Below are positions 41,262 through 53,582 of a DNA stretch of 64,000 bases, piece after piece (position 1 is the first letter of the stretch; the number at the start of each line of letters is the position of its first letter). A model generated the notes under the pieces. That model was given only the letters and a program-made list of their open reading frames with translations. It was not told the origin of the DNA and searched no databases. The DNA is taken from positions 193,325,149 through 193,389,148 of the forward strand of contig JAUMIR010000003.1 in NCBI GenBank assembly GCA_030847615.1, in the 5' to 3' direction. The translations under genes were made by a program, and so were the position numbers. Source of the DNA: Gambelia wislizenii. Lineage: Eukaryota; Chordata; Lepidosauria; Squamata; Crotaphytidae.

Positions 41262-43330
41262 TTAGAGTTTGTTTCCTGAAACCAAAACAGCACTATCTTT
41301 TTTCAAAAAGATCACTCTTTTAAAGTAAATGATATATGTTAATGCTTGTGCCTTCATCATATTCCACATTAATTAGGGATTTTTCTCCATCAAGCCCCAT
41401 GAAGCAGTTGAAATAGCAATGTCAACAACAGTTAATATGATTAAAACTGCATTTCTAATAAGATGTGTATCCCAACTTGTATTAATGTTTATTTTAAAAT
41501 GCTTTTCTGTTACCGTGCCATCTGTTTCTTTCTTTTTATGGTACCTGAATTTTACAGTCATAAGACCCAGGGGAGATCTCTTTCCTAACAATGCGACTTA
41601 CACTCAGATGTTCATTCAAAGTTATGCTTTAGTGAAATGTACCTAAGTGGGGAAATGTTCCTAGAGTTTTAAAACATTAACCTCATGATGAACATGCAAA
41701 TTATAGTATCCTTTCTTGTTTCTAGACTAAATGAGTCTTACAAATGTCCTTGCCACAGAGTTTAAGAAAGTAAAGAAAGGGAGACAAGGTATCAACACTG
41801 TGAAAAAGTAACATTTTTATTTATGGAAAAAAGACTTACTAAAACTGCAGCTAAGCTACATTTGAATTATGACTTTCAAATCACCTTTTGGAGAACACTG
41901 AAATCAATTAAACAATAAGTATATTCTCATTTACAAAAGAAATCAATCAGCTGTCATTTTTGATTGATTATACTTGGATAGAGTGCTGTTTAATCTATGA
42001 ATTTATTACACATTATTCCACTACTATAAAAACAGCATGTGGATTAGGCATGAGAGGTCTCACAGTAAATGGGGAAAGAATTTTGTTTCTCTTTTGAAGT
42101 CTTGGTTACGGCAAGCAATCATCTGCTCTTGATTTAGGTGGGTTAAATCTCTTAAGCATCAAACTACATAACTTTCTAATAAAGGTCATGGAAATAAGTA
42201 TTCCCAAATATTATGCTATCAAAAAACATGGCCATGTACGATGTAATATAATAGCTATTGCTGTAGAATCTGGCCACAGGTTTAGAAAATACTGACTACA
42301 CACACACACACACAACCAGTATTAATATATATATGTGTGTGTGTGTGTGTATTACCAGTAAGGATTAACAATGTGGCTAACTAAAGGTATTTATATAATA
42401 GAAATCAATGGGCTGTTTCCCCTCAATCAACATGGCCATTTAGCTGAGCAAAATAACTTATACCCAAAGGATCACACCAGGCGTTCCAAGGGGGTGTTCA
42501 GCTTTTATTTCTTGAACAGTTTTCTATCCCATCTAAGAGACTTTTGATAGGTGGACTATGTTAGCATACTGAGTGGGGCGGGGGGAATGAATATTTTCAA
42601 AGTGAATGTTCTTCCACGCATTATTTATGCACTTTGAGCTAGTCCTATAACTATTCCAAAGAAGGGTGTTGAAAAAACTGTGAGAAACTTTAGTAGGATT
42701 CTTCTTATCCAAGGCTTTCTACAACCTCCAGAGGAAGAGGGGAGTTTGTTTTTCTGGATCTTGATCTTTACCATAAGGTGACCTACTCTCATGTGCAAAT
42801 AAATGAGTTATCTGTGTCCCTCAATGTCTCCACAGAGATTCACAGAAAGTCTAAAGATGTGACACAGTTTGGCATGACTGTTACAATATATGGGTGAAAA
42901 GTAAATTCTATGACATAATCTGTAGCTAAAGATTCTTCAGTTAGCCTTTCCTTTCCTTTCCTTTCCTTTCCTTCCCCTTTTCTTTCTTTTTGGCATAATC
43001 AGGGCAGGGAATGAATTTTCCACACTTGAACAAATCCCGGGCTCAGAAGGGAATCCAGGCCCCTTTATTGGAGAAGGAAAAACTACAGGTGCTAGGGAGT
43101 GCTACACAGAACTTAGAAAGCTAGTTTTAAAAAAGATTTGTAACTGTTATCTATTATTCAATTTTCCCTGTTACAGTCTTCTTATATTACTCATTGCTTT
43201 TTATTCTATTTTGTTCTTTTTTGTAGGACACATTTTTTTTAAAAAAAGGAACAAATCTAAATGATTTTTTTAAATGGCATAAAGGTTTTGGAGATTCCAT
43301 CAAAGTGATCCCCCCCCAAAGTATTTTTGC
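41262..43330. other. unique AT-rich sequence with microsatellites
   Basis: No gene is visible. 41340-42260 is non-repetitive, AT-rich and could include conserved non-coding DNA (for example CACATTAATTAGGG). AC and GT tracts at 42298-42315 and 42334-42350 are inverted relative to each other. (CCTTT)n lies at 42950-42974. Confidence 0.3.
42950..42974. repeat. (CCTTT)n microsatellite
   Basis: About five perfect pentamers. Confidence 0.9.
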
Positions 43331-44394
43331 CCACAAATAATCAGATAAAAGTATGTGTTCAAGATGGTGGTGGCCATTTCTGTTTGTAGAGATTAAGGGG
43401 TTTCTATGGTGCTGCTAGGAGGGTCCCAGGAACCACAGGAGCCCCCACAGCTGGCCAACAGCAGCTGAAGTCACAGTGAAGACAGGGGAGAGGAACAGGG
43501 TCCAGCCTAGCTCTTTAGAGAGGAATCAGCCTCAACCTGCTCAAGCCCAATGAGGTGCAATGGGGGCAGTCACAGAAGGGAAGGCATCAACGAGTTGTTC
43601 TCAGCCCAATCAGGAAGTCATGAAGGAGGAGGCTGGAGCAGTGAGGGCAACAGAGGCCATGCTGACGAGCAGAGGAGGATGTACATAACTCAAAGAGTCA
43701 TGGTAAAGGACACTGGCAGAGGCAAATGGCCAGCAGAGCCACTTGTCCAATCATGATGGAGGCAGACAGGAAAGGGTTAGAGAAGGCGTAGGAGGCTGGC
43801 AGAGACAGCAATGGCAACAGCCAGCAGAGCCTGCTCAGATAGGCAGAGGAGGCAGCCAGGGCAGTGAGGGATCAGCAGAGAGGTACAGACAGGAGTGTAG
43901 AGAGGAGAGTTAATCTGGCTCAGCCAGGACCAGAAGTCAGATTTCATAGACCAGGATGAAGAGAACTGGGCTGACTCCATCTAGGCCATGGGCAAGGAGG
44001 GCTGGACAGGCCTCTAGGGAGCCAAGGAAGCAAGGGAGCCAAGGAGGCAAGAAAAGGAAGATGCTGAAGAGGGCCAACATTTGATGGATGTACTAGGGCA
44101 AAGAGGCCAAACAACCCCAAAGACTGAGCATTGAGAACTCTAGGACAAACTGTTGTTGAGACTGGTGACTTCAGGGAGCAGAATGTCTTGGTGTGTTTTG
44201 TGTACACAACATTTGATGAACTTTGGGGTGGGCACGTTCGGGTAATACCTATTTCTTTTTAGTCCAACACAACATTTAATAGATGCATTAGGGCAAACAC
44301 CTACTGGGCAGCAGCAATAGTGGTGGGTGACACTGACGGAGGATCTCATAGAGACAATGGCAATGGCACCATAGCTAGCACTTGTTAGTACTGT
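43331..44394 (+). other. possible BovB 5' leader or adjoining repeat
   Basis: It is GA-rich sequence with two similar blocks, CAACATTTGATGGATGTACT-AGGGCAAA (about 44078) and CAACATTTAATAGATGCATT-AGGGCAAA (about 44270). It leads into the BovB 5' UTR, but I cannot place a boundary. Confidence 0.35.
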
Positions 44395-44629
44395 GCAGAG
44401 GGAGGCAATGGTAAACCCCCACTTGAAAATTCTTTCACCATGGAAACCCTATGATGAGACAATCCAAAATAAAATAAGAGTTAGTGACAGGATACACACA
44501 ATGAGATAATAGGAGAGAGGGGGAGCAATTATGAGTAGCAATGTTGCTAACGAGACAACATTTCAGTACCAAAAGGAAGTCAAGCTATGGGTATGCTCAG
44601 ATGCAAAAGGAAAGTTTGAAGCTGTACAA

Positions 44630-47600
44630 CATAAATTGGAATGTAATTGGAACATGGAATGTAAGAAGCATGAACCAAGGGAAACTAGACATAGTAAAAT
44701 GAGAAACAAAACACATAAACATTGCAATATTTGAGGTGAATGAGCTAAATGGACAGGAATGGAACATTTTGAGTAAGATAATTACACAGTGTTCTACTCA
44801 GGAAATGAAAAGATACAAAGAAATGGGGTGGCATTCATAGTGGGGAAAGATACAGCAAAAGTGGTCAAAGGATATAATGCAAAGTCTGACTGAATCACAT
44901 CAATAAGACTTCAGGGAAAACCCAACAATATAACCATAATCTAAGTCTACGTACCAAACACAGATGCAAAAGAAGAAAAAATTGAAAGCTTTTATGCTGG
45001 AGTTCAGAAAGAAATTGATAACATACCAAAAGAGGACTGCATGTTAATCATAAGTGACTGGAATGCAAGAATAGGAAGTAGAGCAAAGTCAAGAATAGAA
45101 AATGTTGGCCTAGGAACAAGAAATGAAGCAGGAGAATGACTGATGGATTTCTGTGAGGCCAAGAGTCTGTTCATCACAAGCACATTCTTCAAGCAACCAA
45201 AGAAACAACTGTATACATGGGCATCATTGGCTGACTAATATAGAAATCAGATATATTACATACTTGGAAGCAGAATATGGAGAAGCTCCATTCTGTGGGA
45301 AATGTAACATTCTTCTTGCACACCTGCTTAGTAAGTTTAGAAAATTCCTTGCATGCTTAAATTCATACTCCCCTTCTCATCTCAGGCTAACTTAGCCATT
45401 TGGAGCTATGGGATGACAACTGATTCATTCATCACATGGCCTCCTAATTTAAGTGTTTTATGATGCTTTGTCCCTCCTTGGGGTTTTGCAGCTTCTCCAT
45501 GAGGCTTCTTCATTCCCTTTTTCCCCTTCCTACCATGCATCTGACCTCTAAACATGAAGAAGAGAGATGAGCTCTTGCTTACCTACAATCACCTCTTTTT
45601 CAGAGGAAATATGTATGTTATTCTGTAATACTTAGAAACTTCTGGTTTGATTATCCTAATCTGAATCTCCCAAGATTGGGTTTTCTACCCTGAACTGTAA
45701 TCCTCTTAGTTACTTAAGGGCCTAGATTTGTTTTGAATATGTAGATTAAGATTACTATAACTTTAGTAAACTTTTGATATGTATTTTTAAGCAAACGTCT
45801 TTATTGTCCTTAATTTTGTCTGCTTGACTTTAATGCTGGGTCATTCAGAACACATACAAATGCAAATTGAGCTTGGCCAGTCTTCCCTTGGCTAACTCTG
45901 CTTACTTTAAAAGAAACTTTTCTTAAGAAGATATTTCTAAAGGGCTTGCTCCCTGGAATCTTTAATAATTTTTTTTAATTTTTATACACACACACCCCAG
46001 CACATTCTCGCTGCAAAAACAAGACCAAGAGCAGATTGTGGTACAGATAATGAACTATTAATATCAAAAATTAGAGTAAAGCTGAAGAAACCACCCATCA
46101 AGCTGAACTACAACCTGAAGAACATCACTGCAAATTTTAAAGATAATGTGCAAAATAGATTTGCACCGCTAATTGACCAGGAACCAGAGGAGCTATGGAC
46201 TGAGGCCAGGGGCATAGTCAAGGAGGAATGTAGAAAGACACTATCTATAGCCGAAAGAAGGAGAAACCTCATTGGACAGACAAAACACTTCAAGCAGTAC
46301 ACAAGAATAAAGAGAGTTAGTTCAATGATCAATACAGAGAAAAAAGATGACAAAAAAGGGAAAAAAACAAAACAAAACAAACTCTTCCACAAGATCTGAA
46401 AAATCAAAGTGAAATTTAAACCAAAGTGGGAATCAGGATGGGAACCCAATGCAAGACCAAGATGAAATAAAAAGACGATGGAAACAATACATGGAAGAAC
46501 TATAAAAAATGAAAGTATGAAATATTAATTTGAAGATTAGCCTCATGAAGATGAATTTCCAGTTTTAGAAAGCAAGGTGAGAGCTGCACTCAGAACACTT
46601 GGGAGGAATAAATCACCAGAAACATGGATACCAATAGAACTGTTTCAATCGACATATGATCCACTCTAGTTCTTACTGAAATATGCCAACAAATATTAGA
46701 AAACCAAACAATGGCCCACAGACTGAAAATACTCAATATACATCCCAATCCTAAAAAGGGGAAGGACACAAAAGATTGCAACAACCACAGAACCATTGCA
46801 TTAATCTCTCATGCAAATAAAATCATGCTGAAAATTCTACAGCAAAGACTTTTACTATACATAGAATGAGACATGTCAAATGTTCAAGCTGGATTCAGGA
46901 AAGGAAGAGGCACTAGGGATAAAATTTCTAGCATACATTGAATAATGTAGGGCCCCAAAGAATTCCAAAAGAAAATCAACATGTGCTTTATCGATTAGAT
47001 ACAAAGACCTTGAGTGTACAGATCATGAAAAGATATGGACTGCTCTTAAATAAATAGGTGTGCCACAACATTTGATTGTGCTGATGCATACATAACCTGT
47101 ATTCAGGACAAGAGGCTATGGTTAGAATAGAATACAGAGAAACAGAGTGGTTTCCAGTCAGAAAGAGGGTCACCATATCTCTTCAACTTGTATGTTTAAA
47201 AATATCACACACAAAGCAAGATTAGACTCAGAGGAATGAGGTGTGAAAATTGGATGAGAAACATTAACAGTTTAAGCTATGCAGATGACATCATACTACT
47301 AGCAGAAAATAACAAAGACCTGGAACAATTACTGAAGAAAGTTGAGGAGGAACGTGCTAGGCATGTCTAATGTTAAACATTAAGAAAACAAAAATAATGA
47401 CCATGGATCGCTTACATAACATTAAAGTAGACAGTGAGAAAATTGAAATAAAAATGTTCTATACCTTGGATCAATCATTAATCAGAATGGAGAATGGAGT
47501 CAAAAAAAAATCAGAAGAAGACTAAGACTGGGAAGGGCATCTATGAAAGAACTAGACAAGATCTTTAAGTGTAAATATATTTCACTGATTACTAAAGTTA

Positions 47601-47700
47601 AGATTGTCCATGCCATTGTATTTCTCATCATTATATATAGTTGTGAGAGCAAGACAGAAGAAAACTGATAGGAAGAAAATCAACTCATTTGAGATGTGGT
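44630..47700 (+). pseudogene. BovB ORF2 remnant: APE endonuclease and reverse transcriptase
   Basis: Endonuclease pieces across frames: IGTWNVRSMNQGKLD (about 44650), NEL-WTGMEHF, NITIIQVYVP-like, ISDWNARIGS (about 45050; canonical GDWNA), and RNQI-YILGSRIWRSS (about 45245-45290). After the insert, TRPRADCGTDNELLISKIRV (46021-46080) resumes. RT pieces: a YKPISL-like region near 46780-46820 (NHRTIALISH), VQAGFRKGRGTRD (about 46880), and LSYADDIILLAEN (YADD at 47278-47289, intact). The C-terminal LRLSYLIIS-EGMTY, LGKVEGSRKRGK stretch is at 47840-47940. Clearly dead. Confidence 0.8.
45296..46012. mobile_element. unidentified 0.7-kb insertion inside BovB
   Basis: The BovB reading (IWRSSIL...AKTRPRADCG) is cleanly split here. 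The insert begins GGGAAATGTAACATTC and ends near CACATTCTCGCTGC. CTGT and CTGC at the two junctions hint at a 4-bp duplication. No coding or clear terminal repeats. It may be an LTR starting TGTAAC. Confidence 0.5.
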
Positions 47701-47735
47701 GTTGGAGAAGAGTTCTGCAGATACCATGGACTGAT

Positions 47736-47738
<3 letters not shown>

Positions 47739-47777
<39 letters not shown>
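47739..47777. repeat. (TA)n microsatellite
   Basis: About 18 TA units. Confidence 0.95.
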
Positions 47778-47779
<2 letters not shown>

Positions 47780-48076
47780 ATGAATCCTAGAACAAATCAA
47801 ACCTACCTGAACTCTCCCCAGAAGCAAAAATGACTAAACTGAGGCTGTCATACTTGATCATATCATGAGAAGGCATGACTTATTAGAAAAGACAATAATG
47901 CTAGGTAAGGTAGAAGGCAGCAGAAAAAGGGGAAAAGGCCAGGTGGTAGCCTCAGTCGAGGAAACCATAGACACAAGTCTGTAAGACCTGAACAGGGCTG
48001 TTGAAGATAGGGTGTCTTGGCGATGTCTCATGCAAGAGGTTGCCATGTCGAAGTTGACTTGAAGGCAGTTAACACA

Positions 48077-49687
48077 CAATCAGAAAATGTAATTAGTAAA
48101 CTTTGTTATATAAAAAAGCAAGATTACTAGTTGTTATCTCAATTTCAACAATGAAGATCACTGTGAACACATTAACCTAAATATTAACATATTACAGGTT
48201 ATGATGGACATCTAGGGGGCCAAGGAGGACAGTGAACTCCAGGAGCCAATCTTCTGTGAGGAGGTAGAAGGAGGAGGGGCTTCTGGAGGAGAAAAGGGGG
48301 AGTGAGTGAAGAAAGAGATCAGTTTTTAAATTGAGTTTTTAAGCTGAGGCTTGGAAAATGACAGTTCTTGAGCAGTAGTCTGACAGAGAGGCAGTTTTTA
48401 AGCTGAGTGCTGAAAGGAGTAGTCAGAGAGGAAGAGGCTTATAGAGGGAATGTATGTGGAGACCAAATGACTTGTTTATAGAGTTAAATTTTATTCTTTG
48501 CCAGTAAACGTTCTTTACATTAATTTAAGATGTGCAGCCTGGCATGAGTGATTCTCTGACAAGTAGGCACAGCCAGTAGAACACATTCACACATAAATAC
48601 TTGTGCTATACCACTGGGAGATGTAGTTTGGCCATGACGCAGTGGCGTGGCATTGCAAAAGTGGTGGCAATAGTGGGATAAGAAAGGCCCCTGCTCCACT
48701 AGGAAGGTGCTGTGCATCACACAGGTTATCTCACTATTTGCAATTCTCTGCTTCCAAGGTCTTTTAACTTCAGTATTTGGCCCTTCTGCCTAAATAAGTG
48801 CCTTGGAATCCCCTAGGACAGTGCTACTCAAAATGGTGTTCTGTGGACTAGGACTGGTCTGCAGATTATGGCTGTTGGTCTGCTGAGAGTTTCCAGGAAG
48901 GAACAAAACACTTGTAGCCAAAGGCCACAAATATGGTGTTCATCCCTGGTTCATGAGGGAGATAAATTGCTGATCTCCCACCTCAGATAGCATGAGAAAT
49001 CATCCCTAAATCATTGTTGTAGCTTGTTGACCCTCTTAAGGTGCCCAAATCTGCAATCACTGTGTACAGATGGATAGTGAGGAAGGTTAAATTAAATATG
49101 CAAAAGTTGAGAGATGAATTGAATAGGAAAAAGGAGTCTTGCACAAACAAGGCACAATGAAGTCACTTCTAATTTCTATACATCTTATTTTATCAGGCCT
49201 CGAATATCAGTTGATATAACAAAAGATTAGAATTAAGTGTACAGTGGATGCATCAATTGTTGACTCAAAAGCATTTGCTTGATCAGACAGGTGGTGGCTA
49301 TGCTTGGTGTCTCATTGCTCCATATGATGTGATCATGCTCAGTGATCAAAGGTGATCCCCTTTGCAGAGAAGTGAACCCCATTTTTAAAAAGTCTGCCTT
49401 ACATGCACTTTTATACACCTTGCTGTCATCCTAGAACCTGATCCCAGGTTGACAAAGGTAGTCCACAGACATCTTAATAAGATCCACAAGACTTATCGTA
49501 CAAGGCTAGAAATGCAAAACATCCCAATTGATATCCCTGTTGAAGTAAAGAGCTCAGCACCTTACCATCAGTTGTATGGACACTTAATTGTCAGCTGCTT
49601 CTGCTTGATCTGCATCAGGCTGCACACTTGGACTTGTATATGTGAGTCTTTTAGAAGCATATTATGCCCTAGGGCCCTTTCATACTG
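48077..49687. other. unassigned; possible LTR- and hAT-like pieces
   Basis: No gene is visible. 48190-48560 is GA-rich and then has an AGTAAACGTTCTTTACATTA stretch like an LTR polyadenylation region. 48824-48960 starts CAGTGCTACTCAAAATGGTG, like a hAT terminus. Neither has a second end I can identify. Confidence 0.3.
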
Positions 49688-50027
49688 CAGATTGAGTTTG
49701 CCGTATCCAGAATTCCGAAATCCAAAATATTCCCAAAACCAAAATAGTCTACATGGGTGGCTGAGGTAGTGACACCTCTGCTTTCTCACAGTTCAATGTA
49801 CCAACACTTTGTTTCATGAACAAAGTTATTTAAAATATTGTGTATCAAATTACCTTCAGGCTAATTGTATGAGGGGTATATGAAACATACAAGAATTTTA
49901 TGTTTACAAATGGGTCCCATCTCCAAGATATCTCATTATGTATATGCAGGTATTCCAAAATCTGAAACATTCTAAAATCCAGAACAACTCTGGTCCCAAG
50001 CATTTCAGGTAAGGGAGACTCAACCTG
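49688..50027. mobile_element. pogo/Tigger-like MITE
   Basis: The ends CAGATTGAGTTTGCC and the inverted CAGGTTGAGTCTCCC match. Inside, AATTCCGAAATCCAAAATATT and TTCCAAAATCTGAAACATTC are themselves inverted copies. GGGTCCCATCTCCAAGATAT and CTCATTATGTATATGCA match my memory of a Tigger-related repeat also found in mammals. Confidence 0.6.
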
Positions 50028-50035
50028 TCTTTCAT

Positions 50036-50220
50036 TATAGTCCTATGATTCCACCTTAACTACCATGGCAATATCTAGTACAATCCTGGGGTTTGCAGTT
50101 CGGTCAGAGGCGCTACAGGAGCACTCTGGCTGAGAATTCTAAAGACCCCTTCCTCAACTGCAAGTCCCAGTATTCCATAGCATAGAATTATACTGCTTAA
50201 AGTAGAATCGTAGTACTATA
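50036..50220. mobile_element. foldback MITE, copy 2
   Basis: TATAGTCCTATGATTCCACC pairs with the inverted end TATAGTACTACGATTCTACT. The inner GGGGTTTGCAGTT pairs with AACTGCAAGTCCC. It is a relative of 32043-32248. Confidence 0.75.
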
Positions 50221-50390
50221 ACCTCGATACCTGAAGCAGGAGTGGTCAAAATGGAGCCCACAAGTGTGTTCCTTCTCTCCCATGCACTCCCTTTTTTTAG
50301 CTTAAAACATTTTCCCCCATTTTGTATGAGCTTTAAGTATAGCTTTAAGATCATCTGGAGAAGCCCTTCTTTCTGTCCCACCACTTTCTC

Positions 50391-50830
50391 AGGCACATTT
50401 GGTGGGAACAAGGGAGAGGGTTTCTCAGTGGCTGCTCCCAGACTGTGGAACTCCCTCCCCAGAGAGGGCAGAATGACCCCATCTTTGCTCTCCTTCCAGT
50501 GGCAGGTCAAGATATTTTTATGCTGCCAGGTTTTTTTATGAACCAACAAGGGCTGGGCTAGTGAGGCCATGTGGGGTGGATTTTAAAAAATTAAGGGTTT
50601 TTTAAAAGATTTTTTAATTTTTACTGTACTGTTTTTAACTTGTAAATCATTTAATTTTTAAAAAATGTTATATTTATAATGTGATTTTAACTTTATACTT
50701 TGTATGTTTTTAGCTTGTATTTTTTTACAATGATGTTAGCTGCCTTGAGTTGAGTTGAGTTGGTGGGAGAAAGGCAGGATAGAAATGAATAAAATAAAAA
50801 TAAATAATAATAGTAATAATAATTTTGTGG
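50391..50830 (+). mobile_element. L2-type LINE, ORF2 C-terminus and 3' UTR
   Basis: The plus-strand frame gives APRLWNSLPREGRMTPSLLS and FQWQVKIFL, the conserved C-terminal block (LWNSLP...R..PSL..FK..LK) of L2/CR1 ORF2. It is followed by a 3' UTR with TTAGCTGCCTTGAGTTGAGT and an ATAAAATAAAAATAAATAAT tail. Only the last 45 codons survive. Confidence 0.75.
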
Positions 50831-51469
50831 GATCAGCATCCTATTTTTGTCACTTTGGTTCAGTCACTTTTAGTTTTGCAAAATAATAATCTCCCCTCCT
50901 TCCCTCTCTCCCTATTTCATTGTTTTTCAGTCAACATCCTGTGGCCAATGAGTATAGTTAGTCCTCATTGGTCAGCTTCGAGATAGTCACTCTCACACAC
51001 CCCAGTCTTGCTTGTGTTTATTTTAAAGATTTTATTTATTTATTTATTTATTTAGCAAGTCTTAGAGTTCTCCCTAGCCTTTTCATACCTCTCCCTCATG
51101 TGTGGGTAATACTATTGCTACAGAAGGAACAACTCCCACCTTAAACACCAGCAATAGAGGGAACAATGCTGCTGTGTATTAATATTACTTAGCATTAGTA
51201 TTAATATCCAGCAGAGTTAAACACAGTGAAGTTTTGTGAAGTCAATGATTTAAGTCTACGTAATTATTCCTGAGTTGTGGTCAGGTTTTATAAAATATAT
51301 TTTTATGTTTTATTCATTTGTAGCCATCTGATGCTTGTTAGCTGCTTTGGGATGTCTTTGCTTAATAAAAAAAAAAAAGAATAAATAAGCTGTAATTGGT
51401 ACATAAAATAACAGCCTTAAAGTTTAAATCATTCTTTCTAGATGAAATCCTTCAACCCTCTACTTTTAA
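50831..51469. other. unassigned sequence
   Basis: An (ATTT)n tract at 51030-51053 and AT-rich unique DNA; no gene. Confidence 0.35.
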
Positions 51470-51655
51470 GTAAGTTTTATTGAACACAGTAGGAGTGACG
51501 TTTGAGTAGACGTGTATAGGACTGAAGCCTAAATGTTTTACAAAATTGGGGTACAGTCCAACTCAAAGCATAACACAATTGCATATATTGTATGTCTACT
51601 GAGAAGTAAACTCTGCTAAGTTCAGTGAGACACTGTGTTTAAGATTGTATCCGTG
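51470..51655. repeat. decayed palindromic amniote-type repeat
   Basis: It contains AAGTTTTATTGAACACAGTA, TTTGAGTAGACGTGTATAGG and a second half with TCTACTGAGAAGTAAACTCT and AAGTTCAGTGAGAC, a degenerate two-armed version of the repeat at 12828. Confidence 0.45.
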
Positions 51656-51771
51656 ACTTCTTTTTATATAAGTAGATAAAAACAAGTACTATACTCAGTT
51701 TTTCCATTTCTTTTGCTTTCATGCAACAGTGAAGGCCCTTAAACTTGGCTGAATTGTATGCTGAAGTTTAA

Positions 51772-52379
51772 GGAGATTATCAGATGTGTGCCTTAAAACG
51801 TGATTATGGCACTATATATTATAGCATTCATGTTCTGGCACAATGGCACACATTTTTGCCCACTGCTGTGATAATGATACAGAATTGCCCCAAGAATCTG
51901 GCAATACGAGTGCTCATGGCTCTTACCTCCACATTTCGCCATGAATGTGATTTTGGCTCATCTCATGAGAAGATGCAAGCATGCTAAAAATCCCCCCAGC
52001 ACCAAAATTAAAAACGGAAATGTTCAGAAAAGCAGAGATACATATTCAGAAAGTTGCAAGCAAGATGGGGAGGTTCACAAAAAGAATGCACAGTACCTAG
52101 TTTTCCCATTCACACCCAGAAGTGTTCTGGTGGGACTGCCCATTGATGCTGGAATCATGCCAGCATAACAGGGTGCCTTATCACACAAACACTGAAATCC
52201 AGAACACAAACGCTATAGGAGATCAATTCTCAACTTCCCCCCGTCAATAAAAAATAACTTCCTCATAATGGCAGCAAAACACTTGCATAACACGGGGCAC
52301 AACGTCATCAGATAAGGAAACCCTTTTGTGATCTCATGGCATCATTATAACGCTGTTTTGGATGCATCTGATAATCTTC
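51772..52379 (-). mobile_element. non-autonomous DNA transposon, family X, copy 3
   Basis: The ends GGAGATTATCAGATGTG and the inverted GAAGATTATCAGATGCATC match copies 1 and 2. TAA lies immediately outside both ends (51769-51771 and 52380-52382). The interior, read in reverse, shares ATGCTGGCATGATTCCAGCA and CCAGAACACTTCTGGGTGTG with copy 1. 608 bp, no transposase frame. Confidence 0.65.
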
Positions 52380-52916
52380 TAAGAAAGACAGTAAATTCAA
52401 TAAGGCTTGCACAACATGAAAGAAAAGTGGATAGGAACTCTTTCTACTTGTTGCAAGGGCAGCCAATATAATTTTTGAACTCCATGGCAGCTCCCTTACT
52501 TTTAGCACCATGGAACAGCCATCTTATGGGTGAGTTCACTTAGAAATACTCTTTCATCTAAGCTCACAAAGTCGAAGTTTTTCCTGTCATCCCTTTATGC
52601 CATGTTGACCGGGGGGGGGGAGATATCACAGCAGAAAATGACTTATAAATAAATGTTAGCTGGATGAGTTTGCTCTTATAAATGTACCTTCAAATAAAAT
52701 GTTAGCTGGAATGTATGAAGAGACCTATAAAAAAATTAAGAGTAATTATGGTAAGATTAAGATGTTCTCCTTAGATATTGTTTTCAGGGGCTTAATGAAG
52801 ATGTTATTTAATTTTTATATTCACAGGCAGCAATCCCACATTGGGAATCATATGTCTATCACATAGCTACATTTCCATAGCTATGTCTCTTGATGCTACA
52901 CCCCAAAACCTCACAT
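52380..52916. other. unassigned sequence
   Basis: Poly-G at 52610-52619; an ATGTTAGCTGGA motif occurs twice (52653 and 52700). No gene. Confidence 0.35.
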
Positions 52917-53185
52917 TATAAGCAGAACACCACCCACATACAGCCATTTCTGTGTTACTAGAGAGTGTGGAGATGAGCAGGGACATGTCTAGCTATTTTT
53001 CTGTAGCTGGACATGCCACTACAGGCATTTGTGGAGACCACAGGGGATCATTGGAACATCCCTGAAGAGGGCATCCTTGAAGCATGTCCAGCTACAGGGA
53101 AATAGCTAGACACATCCCTATTCATCTCCCTACTCTTCAACAATGCAGAAGTTGCTGTGTTGGGGTGGGGGCTGCCCTGCATACA
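52917..53185. repeat. foldback element, about 130-bp arms
   Basis: Left-arm GAGATGAGCAGGGACATGTC, TAGCTATTTTTCTGTAGCTG and GACATGC reappear inverted on the right (GCATGTCCAGCTACAGGGAA, ATAGCTAGACACATCCCTAT). The outer parts also pair loosely. The centre is near 53045. Confidence 0.8.
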
Positions 53186-53582
53186 AGTGGATTTGGGAGG
53201 GGATTTTGCTCATTGTGTGCTTAGAACAGAACCAACCAGCAACTCACCTCAAAAAGTAGCCAGACTCAATGGCTGAATTTGCTTGCTTGTTTTTTAAACA
53301 ATGACCCTTAGAGGACACTTTTCCTCTGTTTGGAGGAAGGATGTTGAAGATCTCCTCCAGCCTCTTTGTAACCAAATAACCCTAGTATCTGAAAACCTAA
53401 TCCAGATAGTGGCTGAGAAGATAATGCCATTATAAGAATCCAGACAACAACTAGTGTGCTATATGAAAGGGGCATAAGAAATAAAGTACCTTCTGTGATA
53501 AAAGACATGTGGTGAAATCTACTTCCACTAGTCTACTCATCCACAGCTAAATTTAAGTCTAATCATATTTTAATATTTTATG

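Larger units (their letters stand above)
44395..48076 (+). mobile_element. decayed BovB (RTE-clade) LINE
   Basis: The 5' UTR part GGCAATGGTAAACCCCC and GGAAACCCTATGATGAGAC leads into an endonuclease-like region, then a reverse transcriptase-like region and the BovB-type tail ending GGCAGTTAACACACA. BovB is widespread in squamates and is known for horizontal transfer among vertebrates. Numerous stops and frameshifts are present; an insert of about 0.7 kb (45296-46012) and a (TA)n tract (47739-47777) interrupt it. Such LINEs also mobilise SINEs. Confidence 0.8.

Noticed and set aside
48190..48560. GA-rich block with AGTAAACGTTCTTTACATTA as a solo LTR
   Set aside because: No TG...CA ends, target duplication or second copy visible.
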